DNA of 64,000 nucleotides from Monoplex corrugatus (GCA_030674185.1 CM060315.1:86423079-86487078); one strand, 5' to 3'. Shown: positions 44,922-57,086, counted from the first letter of the stretch. Numbers and translations: made by a program. Notes: generated by a model from the sequence alone, not told the origin.

Positions 44922-45212
44922 CATCATCATCATCACGTCGCCCTGCCGCATGGCCTTGGCCATCATCTCCCATCCCTCTGTCCTCAGCCACTCTGCAAGT
45001 CCGTCCAATATTTTCTCCCTGGGTCTACCCGATGGTCTTTTCCCTCCAGCTTTCCTTGCTGTGACTAGGTACTCTAATTTTTCTCGTCTCATAAAATGTC
45101 CTATAAATGGTGCTTGTCTCTTCCTAATTGTTTTCTTTAATGTTCTTTTTTGTCTGCCTCCTTCAAGACTGTCTAATTTGTCTTCTTTGCTGTCCATGGA
45201 ACTGTGGCAAGA
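44922..45212 (-). mobile_element. RTE-A 3'-terminal fragment
   Basis: The plus strand begins with a (CAT)n tail and GCCCTGCCGCATGGCCTTGG, and extends to GACTGTCTAATTTGTC and TGCTGTCCATGGAACTG. Translated on minus it includes RKRQAPFIGHFMRREKLEYL and GKRPSGRPREKILDGLAEWL. Confidence 0.8.
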
Positions 45213-45970
45213 TAGGGTTTGTGTTTGTCATCTATAACAGGTAGATGAATTGGGGATGTTTATAGAGGAGTTGTTTCTCTACTTAGAAGTCACACACACA
45301 ACAAGGAGGAAGGAGAGAGACGAGTAGAAACGCACTAAGTATACTAGCAATAAGTTTCAAAAGCAGTCCACACATAGCATTACAATTCAATACAATTTCT
45401 TTAATTAAACATTGAACTGAAAGCATAATCATTCATCCTCGTATTCTTTATTTGCCTACGTTTTAAAGCAATCCTATTTCTTTGCCTATCAGCCCTAAAC
45501 CCTGCACTGAAATAAAATATCAACGTACCTTCACTACATGTTTCTGGCAAAGGCTCAGCACCTCTGCCAAGTTGAGTGGCCCATCTCCTAACACAACCGT
45601 GACTGACTGACCGTTCCGTCTCTGTATGTCTGTTTTCTGTGTGGGTCTGGTGTCTTCTCTGTGGGTCTGTATTCCCCTATGTGTTATTTTCCCTTTTCAT
45701 TTATAGAGCGTGGATCAGAACACACTGGGGCTCTGACCCCACCTATCTTAAGACGACTATTCGAGAAAGTTCTCCTACCAGTGAATGCATGAAGGAGGGG
45801 CTGACGTGGACAAACACAGGCCAGACTCTGTCCACTGAAACAATGGACCGCTCTCTTTCACTGGGGCGATCTTTGAAAACGTCCCAGCATAGCTGCGTTT
45901 ACAGATGGCTCTATTGGTTAACTGTCTTGTTTACAATCTACATAAGTGTGAGAACGGCTGTGCTGCCCGA
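45213..45970. other. No recognised feature
   Basis: A 113-codon plus-strand frame (45639-45980) shows no known domain. Confidence 0.4.
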
Positions 45971-45974
45971 TGCT

Positions 45975-46199
45975 GGTTAATCCTAAGCCATCAGTTGAGA
46001 GGCTAGTTTGTCTGCTGGCCAGACCTTGTCCACTTGATGGTTCACACTGAAGTACCGGTAAGGGCCTGTTTCTACTTGAGGGGTTGTACGTTGGTTAATT
46101 CTAAGCTTTGACTACAGGCTAGTTCGCCTGCCTTACCAGACATTGTCAACATCTCAGCTCAGACTTAAGTACATGTATGGGCCTGTTTCTACATGAGTC
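45975..46199. repeat. Imperfect tandem duplication, about 118-bp period
   Basis: GGTTAATCCTAAGC (45975) and GGTTAATTCTAAGC (46093) start two related blocks that both end in GGGCCTGTTTCTAC. Several substitutions separate them, so the duplication is old. Confidence 0.8.
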
Positions 46200-46204
46200 A
46201 TTTC

Positions 46205-46558
46205 TGCAATAGAACTCATAACATTCTTCTTAGAAACCACATTTCAGCTGCCTCAATCTTGTTTTGACTTTGCGTGTTGACTATCCACGCGTCACAACCG
46301 TACAACAGTATCGGTTCTATATAACACTCAAGAACTCTCTTCCTGTTGTTAATTGATAGGCATTTGTGGTATGAACGCTTTTCGTTTTCATAAATGCTGT
46401 TTGGCTGGTGATTCTGTTGGCTTTTCTGATGGCATCTGCCGTCCTGGTGAGGATGACTGTGCCAGATATTGAACATATCAACTGTCTGTATTTTGCATGA
46501 GAGAATTTCTTGTTTTTTTTCTTTTTACTGATAACCATGACTTCTTCTTCTTTCTTCT
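46205..46558 (-). mobile_element. RTE-A fragment, post-palm region
   Basis: On minus it covers MVISKK, the FKYLG-equivalent region, ECYIEPILLYGCDAWIVN and AAEMWFLRRML. It has many single-base losses in 46380-46500. Confidence 0.75.
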
Positions 46559-46559
46559 G

Positions 46560-46945
46560 TTATAATAGAACCAATTACTGTTGTACGATGCGAGGCGTGA
46601 CAGTAACAATGCAAGCCAGTACATGATCAAGGTCAGCGGATTGTTTCAGAAGAATGTTGAAGTTCATGGACAGCAAAGAAAACAAACGAGACAGTCTTGA
46701 TAAGGCAGTACAAGTAGATCACTCATAAGGAGTTAGGAAAGACAAGCAACATTTTAGCCATTTTATGAGGAGGGGGATTTGGAGCACCTAGTCACATGGG
46801 AAGCTGAGGAGAGCACGGGGTAGACCCAGGGAGAGAAGCTGGACGACTTGCGAGTGGCTGGGGATGAGGGTGGGGGAGTGCGGGGGCAATGGAGATAGAG
46901 AGGTTGGAGTCCTAACATGCGGCAAGGCACTGATGAGATGATGAT
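46560..46945 (+). mobile_element. RTE-A 3' end, indel-rich
   Basis: It matches 59845-60265 (EPILLYGCEAW to ATGCGGCAAGGCAC and GATGAT) but with a single-base loss every 10-20 bases. Adjacent to and opposite in orientation from the previous fragment. Confidence 0.7.
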
Positions 46946-46979
46946 CCATGACTCATAGCTTGCTATTCACTCAGCCATT

Positions 46980-47135
46980 ATTTTGTCTATCTATTTATTT
47001 ACAAGATTTTCTAGGTCTTTTTCATTTTCTGCAATTTGAACGGTGTCATTGCGTAACGAGATTTGTTATCACTTTTCTGCAACCTTTATTCCTGGGCATT
47101 CTTATAGGTTCCATCATAGTTTCGCGTATACCTGG
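46980..47135 (-). mobile_element. RTE-A RT fragment around the catalytic box
   Basis: The reverse complement corresponds to the MRNLEECP ... LRYADDTV ... ENLVNIIEI segment, with several base losses. Confidence 0.65.
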
Positions 47136-47164
47136 ATAAGAAAATTAATCGCACATCAACACGC

Positions 47165-47765
47165 AATCAGTAATCAGTAAAAACATGAATCCCTCATGCA
47201 AAAAACAGCAAATGGCACAACTTGAGACAGGTTGATAGTTTAAATATCTGGGAATGGTCATTCACCAGACGCAGATGACTCAGAAATAGCCAGCAGAATC
47301 GCCAAGCAAACAGCATTCAAGAAGATGAAAAGCATTCTTACAACAATGCTATCAATTAACGGCAGGAAGAAGTTTTTGAATGTTATAAACTATAAGAACC
47401 GTTTACTGTTATATGGTTGTGAGCGTGGACAGGCAATATGCAAAGCCAAACAAGATTGAGACAGCCGAATGTGGTTTCTAGAAGAATTTGAGAGTTCCAT
47501 GGACACAAAGAAAACAAACGAGACAGTCTTGATGGAGGCAGACACAAGATGATCACTGCAAGAAGGTTAGGAAGACAAGCAACATTTATAGACATTTATG
47601 AGGAAAGGGGAATTAGAGTACTGGTCACACAGAAAGCTGGATGGAAAGAGAACAGCAGGTACTCACAGAAAATATGGACGACTTGGAGGGTGGCTAAGGA
47701 CACAGAGGGTGGAAGTGGCCATGACCGCCAACGCCATGCGGCAGGGCACATGATGATTGATGTCA
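47165..47765 (+). mobile_element. RTE-A 3' part, post-palm to tail
   Basis: It begins just after the segment held in the minus-strand piece at 46980-47135 (ATCAGTAAAAACATGAATCC) and extends to GCCATGCGGCAGGGCACATG. The pair fits a 5' inversion. Many single-base losses. Confidence 0.7.
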
Positions 47766-47909
47766 ACACGAATAAAGGACATGCCCTGCATTAGATTCAC
47801 AGTTTACACCAGGGGATTAAGAAAGAAACAAATCAACTACTTAATGAACACAAATGCACAACATAGTACACTAAATGCATATAGCGTTTCATGCATATAC
47901 GAAGACAAA
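47766..47909. other. Left flank of minisatellite D, nothing recognised
   Basis: It could not be aligned with the S3 body, unlike the right flank. Confidence 0.35.
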
Positions 47910-50900
47910 CCAGCGATCTAAAAGACAAAGTATGTATGGTTTTATGTCATCATACAATGACCAAACCAGCAATCGTAACAGACAAGTATGTATGGTTTTA
48001 TGTCTACATACCAATGACCAAACCAGCAATCCTAACAGACAAAGTATGTATGGTTCTATGTATACATACCAATGACCATCACTTAGCTAAATCCTCACAA
48101 GTATTGTATGGTTTTATGTCATAATACATGACCAAACCTGCATTTTTCTTTCTATACTGACAAATGTACGTGTATGGTTTATGTCATACATACAATGACC
48201 AAACCAGCAATCTAACAGACAGTATGTATGGTTTTATGTTCATACCATGAACAGAATAGACAACAAATACCAGACCAAACAGCATCTAACAGACAAAGTA
48301 TGTATGGTTTTATGTCATACATAACAATGACCAAACCAGCAATCTTAACAGACAAGTATGTATGGATGTATTTGCACAGCAATACTAACAGGCAGATGAG
48401 CTATGTAACTACCATGACCAAACCGCAATCCTAACAGACAAAGTATGTATGGTTTTATGTCATACAATCACCACAATTAACGCAAGAGAGGTTTTATTAC
48501 TAACAATGCAACACTCTAACAGACAAATGTATGTATGGTTTATGTCATACATACCAATGACCAAACCAGCAATCCTTACAGACAAAGTTGTATGGTTTTA
48601 TGTCATCATACAATGACCAAACCAGCATCTAACAGACAAAGTATGTAGAACATACCAATGACAACAGCAATTCAGAAAAACATAACATGACAAAAGCATT
48701 TAATGCAAAGTTTAGATGTCAACATAAATGACCAAAACCAGCAACTAACAGAAAATATTAGGTTTATGTCAGAACAATACAATGACCAACACCCACAATC
48801 CTAACCAGGACAATGTAATGTATGGATTTATGCATACATACAATGACCACCAGCAATCCATAACAGCAAGTATTAGGTTTAGTCATACATACAATGACCA
48901 AACCAGCAATCTAACAGAAAAGATGATGGTTTATGTCATACATTACGAATGACCAAACCAGCAATCTTAAAGACAAAGTATGTATGGTTTTATGTCATAC
49001 ATAACAATGACCAAACCAGCAATCTAACAGACAAAGTATGTATGGTTTTATGTCATACATACAATGACCAAACCAGCAATCCTAACAGACAAAGTATGTA
49101 TGGTTTATGTCATACATACCAATGACCAAACCAGCAATCCTAAGCAAAGTATGTATGGTTTATGTCATACATAACAATGACCAAACCAGCAATCCTAACA
49201 GACAAAGTATGTATGGTTTTATGTCATACATACAATGACCAAACCAGCAATCCTAACAGACAAAGTATGTATGGTTTTATGTCATACATAACAATGACCA
49301 AACCAGCAATCTAACAGACAAAGTATGTATGGTTTTATGTCATACATACCAATGACCAAACCAGCAATCTTAACAGACAAAGTATGTATGGTTTTATGTC
49401 ATACATACCAATGACCAAACCAGCAATCTCTAACAGACAAAGTATGTATGGTTTTATGTCATACATACCAATGACCAAACCAGCAATCCTAACAGACAAA
49501 GTATGTATGGTTTTATGTCATACATAACAATGACCAAACCAGCAATCCTAACAGACAAAGTATGTATGGTTTTATGTCATACATACCAATGACCAAACCA
49601 GCAATCCTAACAGACAAAGTATGTATGGTTTATGTCATACATACAATGACCAAACCAGCAATCCTAACAGACAAAGTATGTATGGTTTTATGTCATACAT
49701 ACAATGACCAAACCAGCAATCTAACAGACAAAGTATGTATGGTTTTATGTCATACATACCAATGACCAAACCAGCAATCCTAACAGACAAAGTATGTATG
49801 GTTTTATGTCATACATACCAATGACCAAACCAGCAATCCTAACAGACAAAGTATGTATGGTTTTATGTCATACATACAATGACCAAACCAGCAATCTAAC
49901 AGACAAAGTATGTATGGTTTTATGTCATACATACCAATGACCAAACCAGCAATCTAACAGAGAAAGTATGTATGGTTTTATGTCATACATAACAATGACC
50001 AAACCAGCAATCTTAACAGACAAAGTATGTATGGTTTTATGTCATACATACCAATGACCAAACCAGCAATCCTAACAGACAAAGTATGTATGGTTTTATG
50101 TCATACATACCAATGACCAAACCAGCAATCCTAACAGACAAAGTATGTATGGTTTTATGTCATACATACCAATGACCAAACCAGCAATTCTAACAAAGTA
50201 TGTATGGTTTTATGTCATACATAACAATGACCAAACCAGCAATCCTAACAGACAAAGTATGTATGGTTTTATGTCATACATAACAATGACCAAACCAGCA
50301 ATCCTAACAGACAAAGTATGTATGGTTTTATGTCATACATAACAATGACCAAACCAGCAATCTTAACAGACAAAGTATGTATGGTTTTATGTCATACATA
50401 ACAATGACCAAACCAGCAATCCTAACAGACAAAGTATGTATGGTTTTATGTCATACATAACAATGACCAAACCAGCAATCCTAACAGACAAAGTATGTAT
50501 GGTTTTATGTCATACATAACAATGACCAAACCAGCAATCCTAACAGACAAAGTATGTATGGTTTTATGTCATACATAACAATGACCAAACCAGGAATCCT
50601 AACAGACAAAGTATGTATGGTTTTATGTCATACATAACAATGACCAAACCAGCAATCCTAACAAAGTATTATGGTTTTATGTCATACATACCAATGACCA
50701 AACCAGCAATCCTAACAGACAAAGTATGTATGGTTTTATGTCATACATACCAATGACCAAACCAGCAATCCTAACAGACAAAGTATGTATGGTTTTATGT
50801 CATACATACCAATGACAAACACAGCAATCCTAACAGACAAAGTATGTATGGTTTTATGTCATACATAACAATGACCAAACCAGCAATCCTAACAAAGTTT

Positions 50901-52296
50901 TATGGTTTTATGTCATACATAACAATGACCAAACCAGCAATTCTAACAGACAAAGTATGTATGGTTCTATGTCATACATAACAATGACCAAACCAGCAAT
51001 CCTAACAGACAAAGTATGTATGGTTTTATGTCATACATAACAATGACCAAACCAGCAATCCTAACAGACAAAGTATGTATGGTTTTATGTCATACATAAC
51101 ATTGACCAAACCAGCAATCCTAACAGACAAAGTATGTATGGTTTTATGTCATACATAACAATGACCAAACCAGCAATCCTAACAGACAAAGTATGTATGG
51201 TTTTATGTCATACATAACATTGACCAAACCAGCAATCCTAACAGACAAAGTATGTATGGTTTTATGTCATACATACCAATGACCAAACCAGCAATCCTAA
51301 CAGACAAAGTATGTATGGTTTTATGTCATACATACCAATGATCAAACCAGCAATCCTAACAGACAAAGTATGTATGGTTTTATGTCATACATAACAATGA
51401 CCAAACCAGCAATCGTAACAGACAAAGTATGTATGGTTTTATGTCATACATAACAATGACCAAACCAGCAATCCTAACAGACAAAGTATGTATGGTTCTA
51501 TGTCATACATACCAATGACCAAACGAGCAATCCTAACAGACAAAGTATGTATGGTTTTATGTCATACATACCAATGACCAAACCAGCAATCCTAACAGAC
51601 AAAGTATGTATGGTTTTATGTCATACATACCAATGACCAAACCAGCAATCCTAACAGACAAAGTATGTATGGTTCTATGTCATACATAACAATGACCAAA
51701 CCAGCAATCCTAACAGACAAAGTATGTATGGTTTTATGTCATACATAACAATGACCAAACCAGCAATCCTAACAGAGAAAGTATGTATGGTTCTATGTCA
51801 TACATACCAATGACCAAACCAGCAATCTTAACAGACAAAGTATGTATGGTTTTATGTCATACATAACAATGACCAAACCAGCAATCCTAACAGACAACGT
51901 ATGTATGGTTTTATGTCATACATAACAATGACCAAACCAGCAATCCTAACAGACAAAGTATGTATGGTTTTATGTCATACATACCAATGACCAAACCAGC
52001 AATCCTAACAGACAAAGTATGTATGGTTTTATGTCATACATAACAATGACCAAACCAGCAATCCTAACAGACAAAGTATGTATGGTTTTATGTCATACAT
52101 ACCAATGACCAAACCAGCAATCCTAACAGACAAAGTATGTATGGTTTTATGTCATACATACCAATGACCAAACCAGCAATCCTAACAGACAAAGTATGTA
52201 TGGTTTTATGTCATACATACCAATGACCAAACCAGCAATCCTAACAGACAAAGTATGTATGGTTTTATGTCATACATACCAATGACCAAACCAGCA
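47910..52296. repeat. Minisatellite D, 59-bp unit
   Basis: About 73 copies; the period of 59 was read from 49441 and 49500. Each unit contains ACAGACAAAGTATGTATGG, TTTTATGTCATACATA and CAATGACCAAACCAGCAATC. TATGTATG and CATACATA form an 8-bp inverted repeat in almost every unit. Two main variants (ACATAACAATG and ACATACCAATG) are interspersed. Units from 49000 to 52296 are nearly identical, whereas 48060-48980 is ragged with many deletions. Not coding. Confidence 0.97.
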
Positions 52297-52435
52297 AGGC
52301 AGAAAATGAGAAAGGAACAGATGATAGAAAGCAAATAAGCAAGACAGAAACAAAAAGAATGACATAAATGAGTAAATTTCTAGCACATAATTTCGAGGCG
52401 TCTCCAGCATAACCACAGGGGGACTTATGACTGTA
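52290..52435 (+). mobile_element. S3 repeat, 3' part, right flank of array D
   Basis: CCAGCAAGGCAGAAAATGAG, ATAGAAAGCAAATAAGCAAG and TTTCTAGCACATAATTTC continue S3 in register (compare 34290-34385 and 31105-31190) straight from the last 59-bp unit. Confidence 0.7.
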
Positions 52436-52469
52436 AACGTTACATTCCTTCAACTGGTAAAAACAGAAA

Positions 52470-52790
52470 AAGACAATCATCATCGTCATCATTATCATGT
52501 GCCCTGCGTTGGCGATCATGGCCCTCCACACGAATCTATCCCTTGTCGCTGCAAGTACATCTCCCATCCTTTCTGTCCTCAGCCACCCTGTAACTTGGTC
52601 AATATTTTCTCCCTGAATCTACCTGGTGCTATCTTTCCCTCCAGCTTTCCTGTTGTGACCAGGTAATCAAATTTCTCTAGGCTCATAAAATGTCCTATAA
52701 ATGGTGCTTGTCTTTTCCTAATTATTTTCATTGATGTTTTTTTCTATCTGCCTCCTTCAAAACTGTCTCGTTTGCTTTCTTTGCTGTTTC
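52470..52790 (-). mobile_element. RTE-A 3'-terminal fragment
   Basis: A (CAT)n tail region (52477-52497) and the blocks CGTTGGCGATCATGGCCCTC, CTTGTCGCTGCAAGTACAT and AAAATGTCCTATAAATGGTG mark the reverse complement of the RTE-A 3' end. Confidence 0.8.
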
Positions 52791-52904
52791 GGCCAGAACA
52801 AGACAAACAAACAAACTTTCCTTTCTTTTTTTTAGTCACCATACAAACCTGTCCATTCCAGGCATTTTGGGGTGTTATCAGATGGATGAAGGAGGAAATC
52901 TCAT

Positions 52905-52981
52905 TCACACACATAGACACACACACACAGAGACCCAGACAGACAAACACACACACATACACACGCGCGTGTGCAGACAGG

Positions 52982-53051
<70 letters not shown>

Positions 53052-53060
53052 GACAGATAC
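52905..53060. repeat. (CA)n microsatellite
   Basis: CA repeats, imperfect to 52980 and pure from 52982 to 53048, then CAGA. Confidence 0.95.
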
Positions 53061-53104
53061 AGCTTAAGTCAGATACTGACGGACAGACTCAATAACAAAA
53101 ATGT

Positions 53105-53200
53105 AATGGTGATGATGATGATGGTGATGATGATAATGATGACAATGATGATAACAACAACAACAACAAAAGAAACACTACTACTACTACTGCTATTGAA
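53105..53200. repeat. (GAT)n/(AAC)n/(ACT)n microsatellites
   Basis: Short runs of GAT, AAC and CTA triplets. Confidence 0.85.
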
Positions 53201-53480
53201 AACAAGGCGTTTAGTCTTGACGTATAAAGTCGAATCAAAACGCACACTCTGCTTACTTACAGCTCTAGCTACGATGCCAAACATTGTATAAAAAAACCGT
53301 AAGGGTACAAAGCACTTGCACACTGGAAGGGATGAGATAGGGAAAGACGGGGCTGAGGTGTATTGGTTTCTCTATTCTTTCCTTCTCCCCCTCCCTCCCC
53401 CCCCCCCCAAAAAAAAAGTTCATCAGGAAGGTCACAGACTAACCAGAGCAGTCAATGCACCTTGTCATCAGCAGAAGACA
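53201..53480. other. No recognised feature
   Basis: No gene recognised; a C-rich run and an A9 run lie at 53380-53418. Confidence 0.35.
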
Positions 53481-53482
53481 GT

Positions 53483-53549
53483 CGACAGCTTTCCGTAACT
53501 GATGAGGTCACCGACAGCTTCCCGTAACTGATGAGGTCACCGACAGCCG
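53483..53549. repeat. Short 29-bp tandem repeat
   Basis: CGACAGCTTYCCGTAACTGA followed by TGAGGTCAC occurs twice (53483 and 53512) with a partial third copy. Confidence 0.85.
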
Positions 53550-53767
53550 TCAATTTAACGCTGCCGCAAACACACGTCACGAACAAAATCCATCCCCCTA
53601 ACCCATCTCCAGGTTAAAAAAAAAAACGAAATAAAAGGGGCGGTAACTTTACTGTTATATGTGGCTGCACGCACACCCTCTTTTAGACAGAAAGGCAGAG
53701 ACAGGAAAGGGGAGAGGAGACGAAAGGGGAAGGGAAGAGATAAAGGAAGAGAACTGACAAAAGATAC

Positions 53768-53772
<5 letters not shown>

Positions 53773-53844
<72 letters not shown>

Positions 53845-53885
53845 CAGACAAACAGACAGACAGAGACAAAGACAGAAAAAGAAAG

Positions 53886-53940
<55 letters not shown>
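53773..53940. repeat. (GA)n microsatellite
   Basis: GA repeats with CAGA and AAAG interruptions. Confidence 0.95.
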
Positions 53941-53942
<2 letters not shown>

Positions 53943-54003
53943 AACTTTTTATTTTCGAGGGTAATGCTTTGTTTACATCCAACCGTCACCCTATGGAGGG
54001 TCT

Positions 54004-54262
54004 ACATCATCATCATCATCAGGTGCCTTGCCGCATGGCGTTGGCGATCATAGACTTCCATCTGTCTCTATCTCTCGTTGTCCCCAGCATCTCCCCCACC
54101 CTCCTCGTCCCCAGCCACTCTGCAAGTCCGTCCAGCATTTTCTCCCTGGGTCTACCCGGCGCTCTCCTTCCCTCCAGTTTCCTGCTGTGACCAGGTGCTC
54201 TAAATCCCCCTTCCTCATAAAATGGCCTATAAATGTTGCCTGTCTTTTCCTAATCTACCTCA
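54004..54262 (-). mobile_element. RTE-A 3'-terminal fragment
   Basis: A (CATCAT)n tail at 54004-54020 and CCTTGCCGCATGGCGTTGGC on plus mark the 3' end; the fragment extends to the equivalent of the RKRQATFIGHF block. Confidence 0.8.
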
Positions 54263-54269
54263 TCCTCAG

Positions 54270-54870
54270 ATATATCTGTTTAGCATATGTTCCAATTCCT
54301 CATTTAGGTCAACCACAATACTACAATGCTTGCCATTTTCCCCCAGTCATTCTGAAAAACGTGTTTGAAATGGTTTTACCAGACATCAGTACTGATATTA
54401 TTGTTAATTTTGCCTTTCTTTCCACAATCCATGCTTCTTAAAGTTTTCCACAATTGTGATGAATTATTTCCTTTGTCACTGATTCTGCTTTTTGTTTCTT
54501 AAAAGCCTGTCTTTTTGTATTCGTCGGTATTTTTTTTCTTGCTTCCACATACAAAATCCTGTCTTCTTCCTTTCTGTATGTTTTTAAAATAATTGAGTTT
54601 CTGTCTACTTTCCTTTTTTGATTGCTGGCATTCCTCATCAAAGCATTCTAATCCTTTGCTCTGGTTAAGTTTAAACGTTTTGTACATACATGAACTGGCA
54701 TCTCTTAGACATTGTACAAAGATATCCAAAGTACTATCTACATCACTATGTTAAGTATTGGTGGCCAACTTGAATTTAACTTGGATATGTTTTTTTAACA
54801 TTTTGTGAAAATCGGCTTCTCGTTCTTTTTTCCAAATAAATTTCTCACAACCTTTGTTCTTATCTGAATG
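54270..54870 (-). mobile_element. LINE endonuclease-RT linker fragment (CR1/L2-like)
   Basis: Minus-strand translation across two frames gives GLECFDEECQQSKKESRQKL, then NSIILKTYRKEEDRILYVEA and RKKIPTNTKRQAFKKQKAES. These match the linker block of CR1/L2-type LINEs (WFDEECxxxRxxKRxxLR, then EDRxxYxxARKxYK). Stops occur in the flanks. No RT palm or endonuclease core is recognisable. Confidence 0.6.
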
Positions 54871-54887
54871 TATAGCGCCAAGATCAC

Positions 54888-54891
<4 letters not shown>

Positions 54892-54967
<76 letters not shown>
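54892..54967. repeat. (GA)n microsatellite
   Basis: Nearly pure GA run. Confidence 0.95.
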
Positions 54968-54971
<4 letters not shown>

Positions 54972-55225
54972 TACATGACAAAAGGAAACAACAACAGTTA
55001 ACAAATGAAATTAGGTATTATCTCTACATAGATGACAGAAGCACAAATATTGTTTTGGTAACTGCAAAATCCCCATCAAATTAATTTCTGGGTTGTTGTG
55101 GTGTTCAGCTGTAGTACGGTCAAACCATATTTAGGGCCTCGTGTGCTGACCTACCAGTGCCCAACCCCTTCGTCTGTATACGCATGCCGAGCATCAGATA
55201 TGCATTGCTATTGTTATTTTTTCAT
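54968..55225. other. No recognised feature
   Basis: No motif or repeat recognised. Confidence 0.3.
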
Positions 55226-55229
55226 TTGT

Positions 55230-55700
55230 TTATTTTTTTAGGATCATAGCTCTTAGGGAGGTTACACATATCAATGTATTCGCGCACATAATCTAAAGCT
55301 ATGCCCCTGGCGTTGACCACTCCGTCCAGTTTATCCCACAGGCGATTTGAAAAACATATCTGATTACAAGTTTAAACATAACTAAGGACACTAAAGCATG
55401 TATAAAAACGGGCGAAAATTACCTACAATTGCTTCCACTTTCATTTCCCTATAGACAAAATGCACTTAACAGATGTACCCAATTATTAATTCTAGGATAC
55501 AGTACCAAAGACTTTATCGAACACATACAGGTGAATGGACCAGCAAGACAGAAAATGATAGAAAGAAATTACAAGAAAGCAAAGGAAGAAGGCAGAAACA
55601 AAGAGAGTGGTAGACAAAAAACTTTTTTCCCGCAGAATTTCCAGAAAGTGGGGATACTATTTATGCTGAAAGAACAGCCGACATCCCCACAGGAGAATCA
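55230..55700 (+). mobile_element. S3 repeat copy
   Basis: The first 30 bases are diverged. ATGCCCCTGGCGTTGACCAC, ATGGACCAGCAAGACAGAAA and ATACTATTTATGCTGAAAGA align with the copies at 30364, 34285 and 57050. Confidence 0.65.
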
Positions 55701-55915
55701 TATGCATGTTAAAAATTGTAAATATGTAAGTAATGTCACTGGCTGGCTTGTGGAAATGAAACCCCTAGCCTGTTTGTCTCTGGAAGATGCAAACTTTGCA
55801 ATAACATAGTGGATTGTGGTCAGCTGGCCTAGTAACTTGAGTTCTCCGTACTCCACTAAAAAGTCTGATTACGTGTATTGCACAGCGAGTCCAGACAAGG
55901 GCTATATAAGCACAA
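55701..55915. other. No recognised feature
   Basis: No motif recognised. Confidence 0.3.
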
Positions 55916-55917
55916 TT

Positions 55918-56030
55918 TATAGCAACAACAATGAAATCGCAATAATAACAATGAACAACACTAACAACAACAATAATATAACAACAACAACAGCAACAAC
56001 AATAGCATCATCAACAACAACATCGATAAT
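55918..56030. repeat. (AAC)n/(AAT)n microsatellite
   Basis: AACAAC, AATAAT and ATCATC triplets. Confidence 0.85.
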
Positions 56031-56102
56031 AGTTCGATTCTTTGATGCAAGGATGGAGAATGTTCGCTTGATATACTGACTTGTGTAAAAATAGATTGAA
56101 AA

Positions 56103-56103
56103 T

Positions 56104-56156
<53 letters not shown>

Positions 56157-56160
56157 TCGA
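56103..56160. repeat. (CAGA)n microsatellite
   Basis: About 13 CAGA tetranucleotides with one CAAA. Confidence 0.95.
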
Positions 56161-56540
56161 CAGAGATCTAAACAGAAGGGCAGACAAACACTCGTTAGGG
56201 CTTGACCTGAAGCAACCTTCCCTTACTCAAAGAGAGTGTGAGCATACTTCAATAAATATCATGCTGTCTGGCATTTTCGAAGAAACACGAGAACTTCTAC
56301 CCCAACAACATTGAAAATAATCGTGCAATTCCCTGCCCTTAACTGGGTCACCATGACCGAAGAAAAAGGTTATCACAAACAATGGACCCAGCAGCTATAT
56401 TCAGAACGCACCAGAAAGGAAAACATCATTCATTCTGACACAAAGGAGAAATATCGTAAAAACAGGGGGGACATCCGAAAATGGCAAAGTGGAAGACGAT
56501 GCTCCTTTTAATAAAACCCCTTTTAATTAAGAAAACAAGC
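56161..56540. other. No recognised feature
   Basis: A 66-codon frame (56311-56511) has no known domain. Confidence 0.3.
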
Positions 56541-56542
56541 CT

Positions 56543-57085
56543 GAAGTTTAAAGCCCAGCCCACTGCTCAGAGCCATACCAGGGCTTTAACCATCTCAAAC
56601 AAAACTCATACAAGCAAACACACTGATGACTCCGGATCCTGAACAAGAAAACTAATCACAAAAAGATCACTGCTTTCACGCAATTAATTTAAGCACATGC
56701 CCCTGGAATTGGTAATTCCGTCCAATTTATCACCAGGAAAATAAAAAGAGAACATGAATACATACGCATAAACAGAACGGAGTACACAAAACGTACATAA
56801 AAACTGGCCTACGGTACTTAAAATTGCCACTAAGCAGTTCTTTTCCCAAGAGCTAAAATGCAGTCATTAACTAAACTCAATCGTCAATCCTAACAGACAG
56901 AAAGTATGTATGGTTTACAAAAAAATGTAAAGGTAAATGGACAAGCAATGAAATAATGATAGGAAAAGAGGACTGAAAGCAGAGGAGCAAGGCAGATACA
57001 AAGAAAGTGACAGGGAAGAGGTTTCCAGCACAGCATTTTCAGAAGGTTGGGATACTATTTATTTTGAAAGAGCCCCGGCATCCCT
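56543..57085 (+). mobile_element. S3 repeat, complete copy
   Basis: It starts AGTTTAAAGCCCAGCCCACT and AGCCATACCAGGGCTTTAAC and ends GAAAGAGCCCCGGCATCC. It contains CAATCCTAACAGACAG followed by AAAGTATGTATGGTTTAC (56885-56918), the single-copy counterpart of the minisatellite D unit. Confidence 0.75.
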
Positions 57086-57086
57086 A

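Noticed and set aside
47910..52296. CRISPR-like array with palindromic repeats
   Set aside because: Units are contiguous with no unique spacers between them, and the context is animal DNA.
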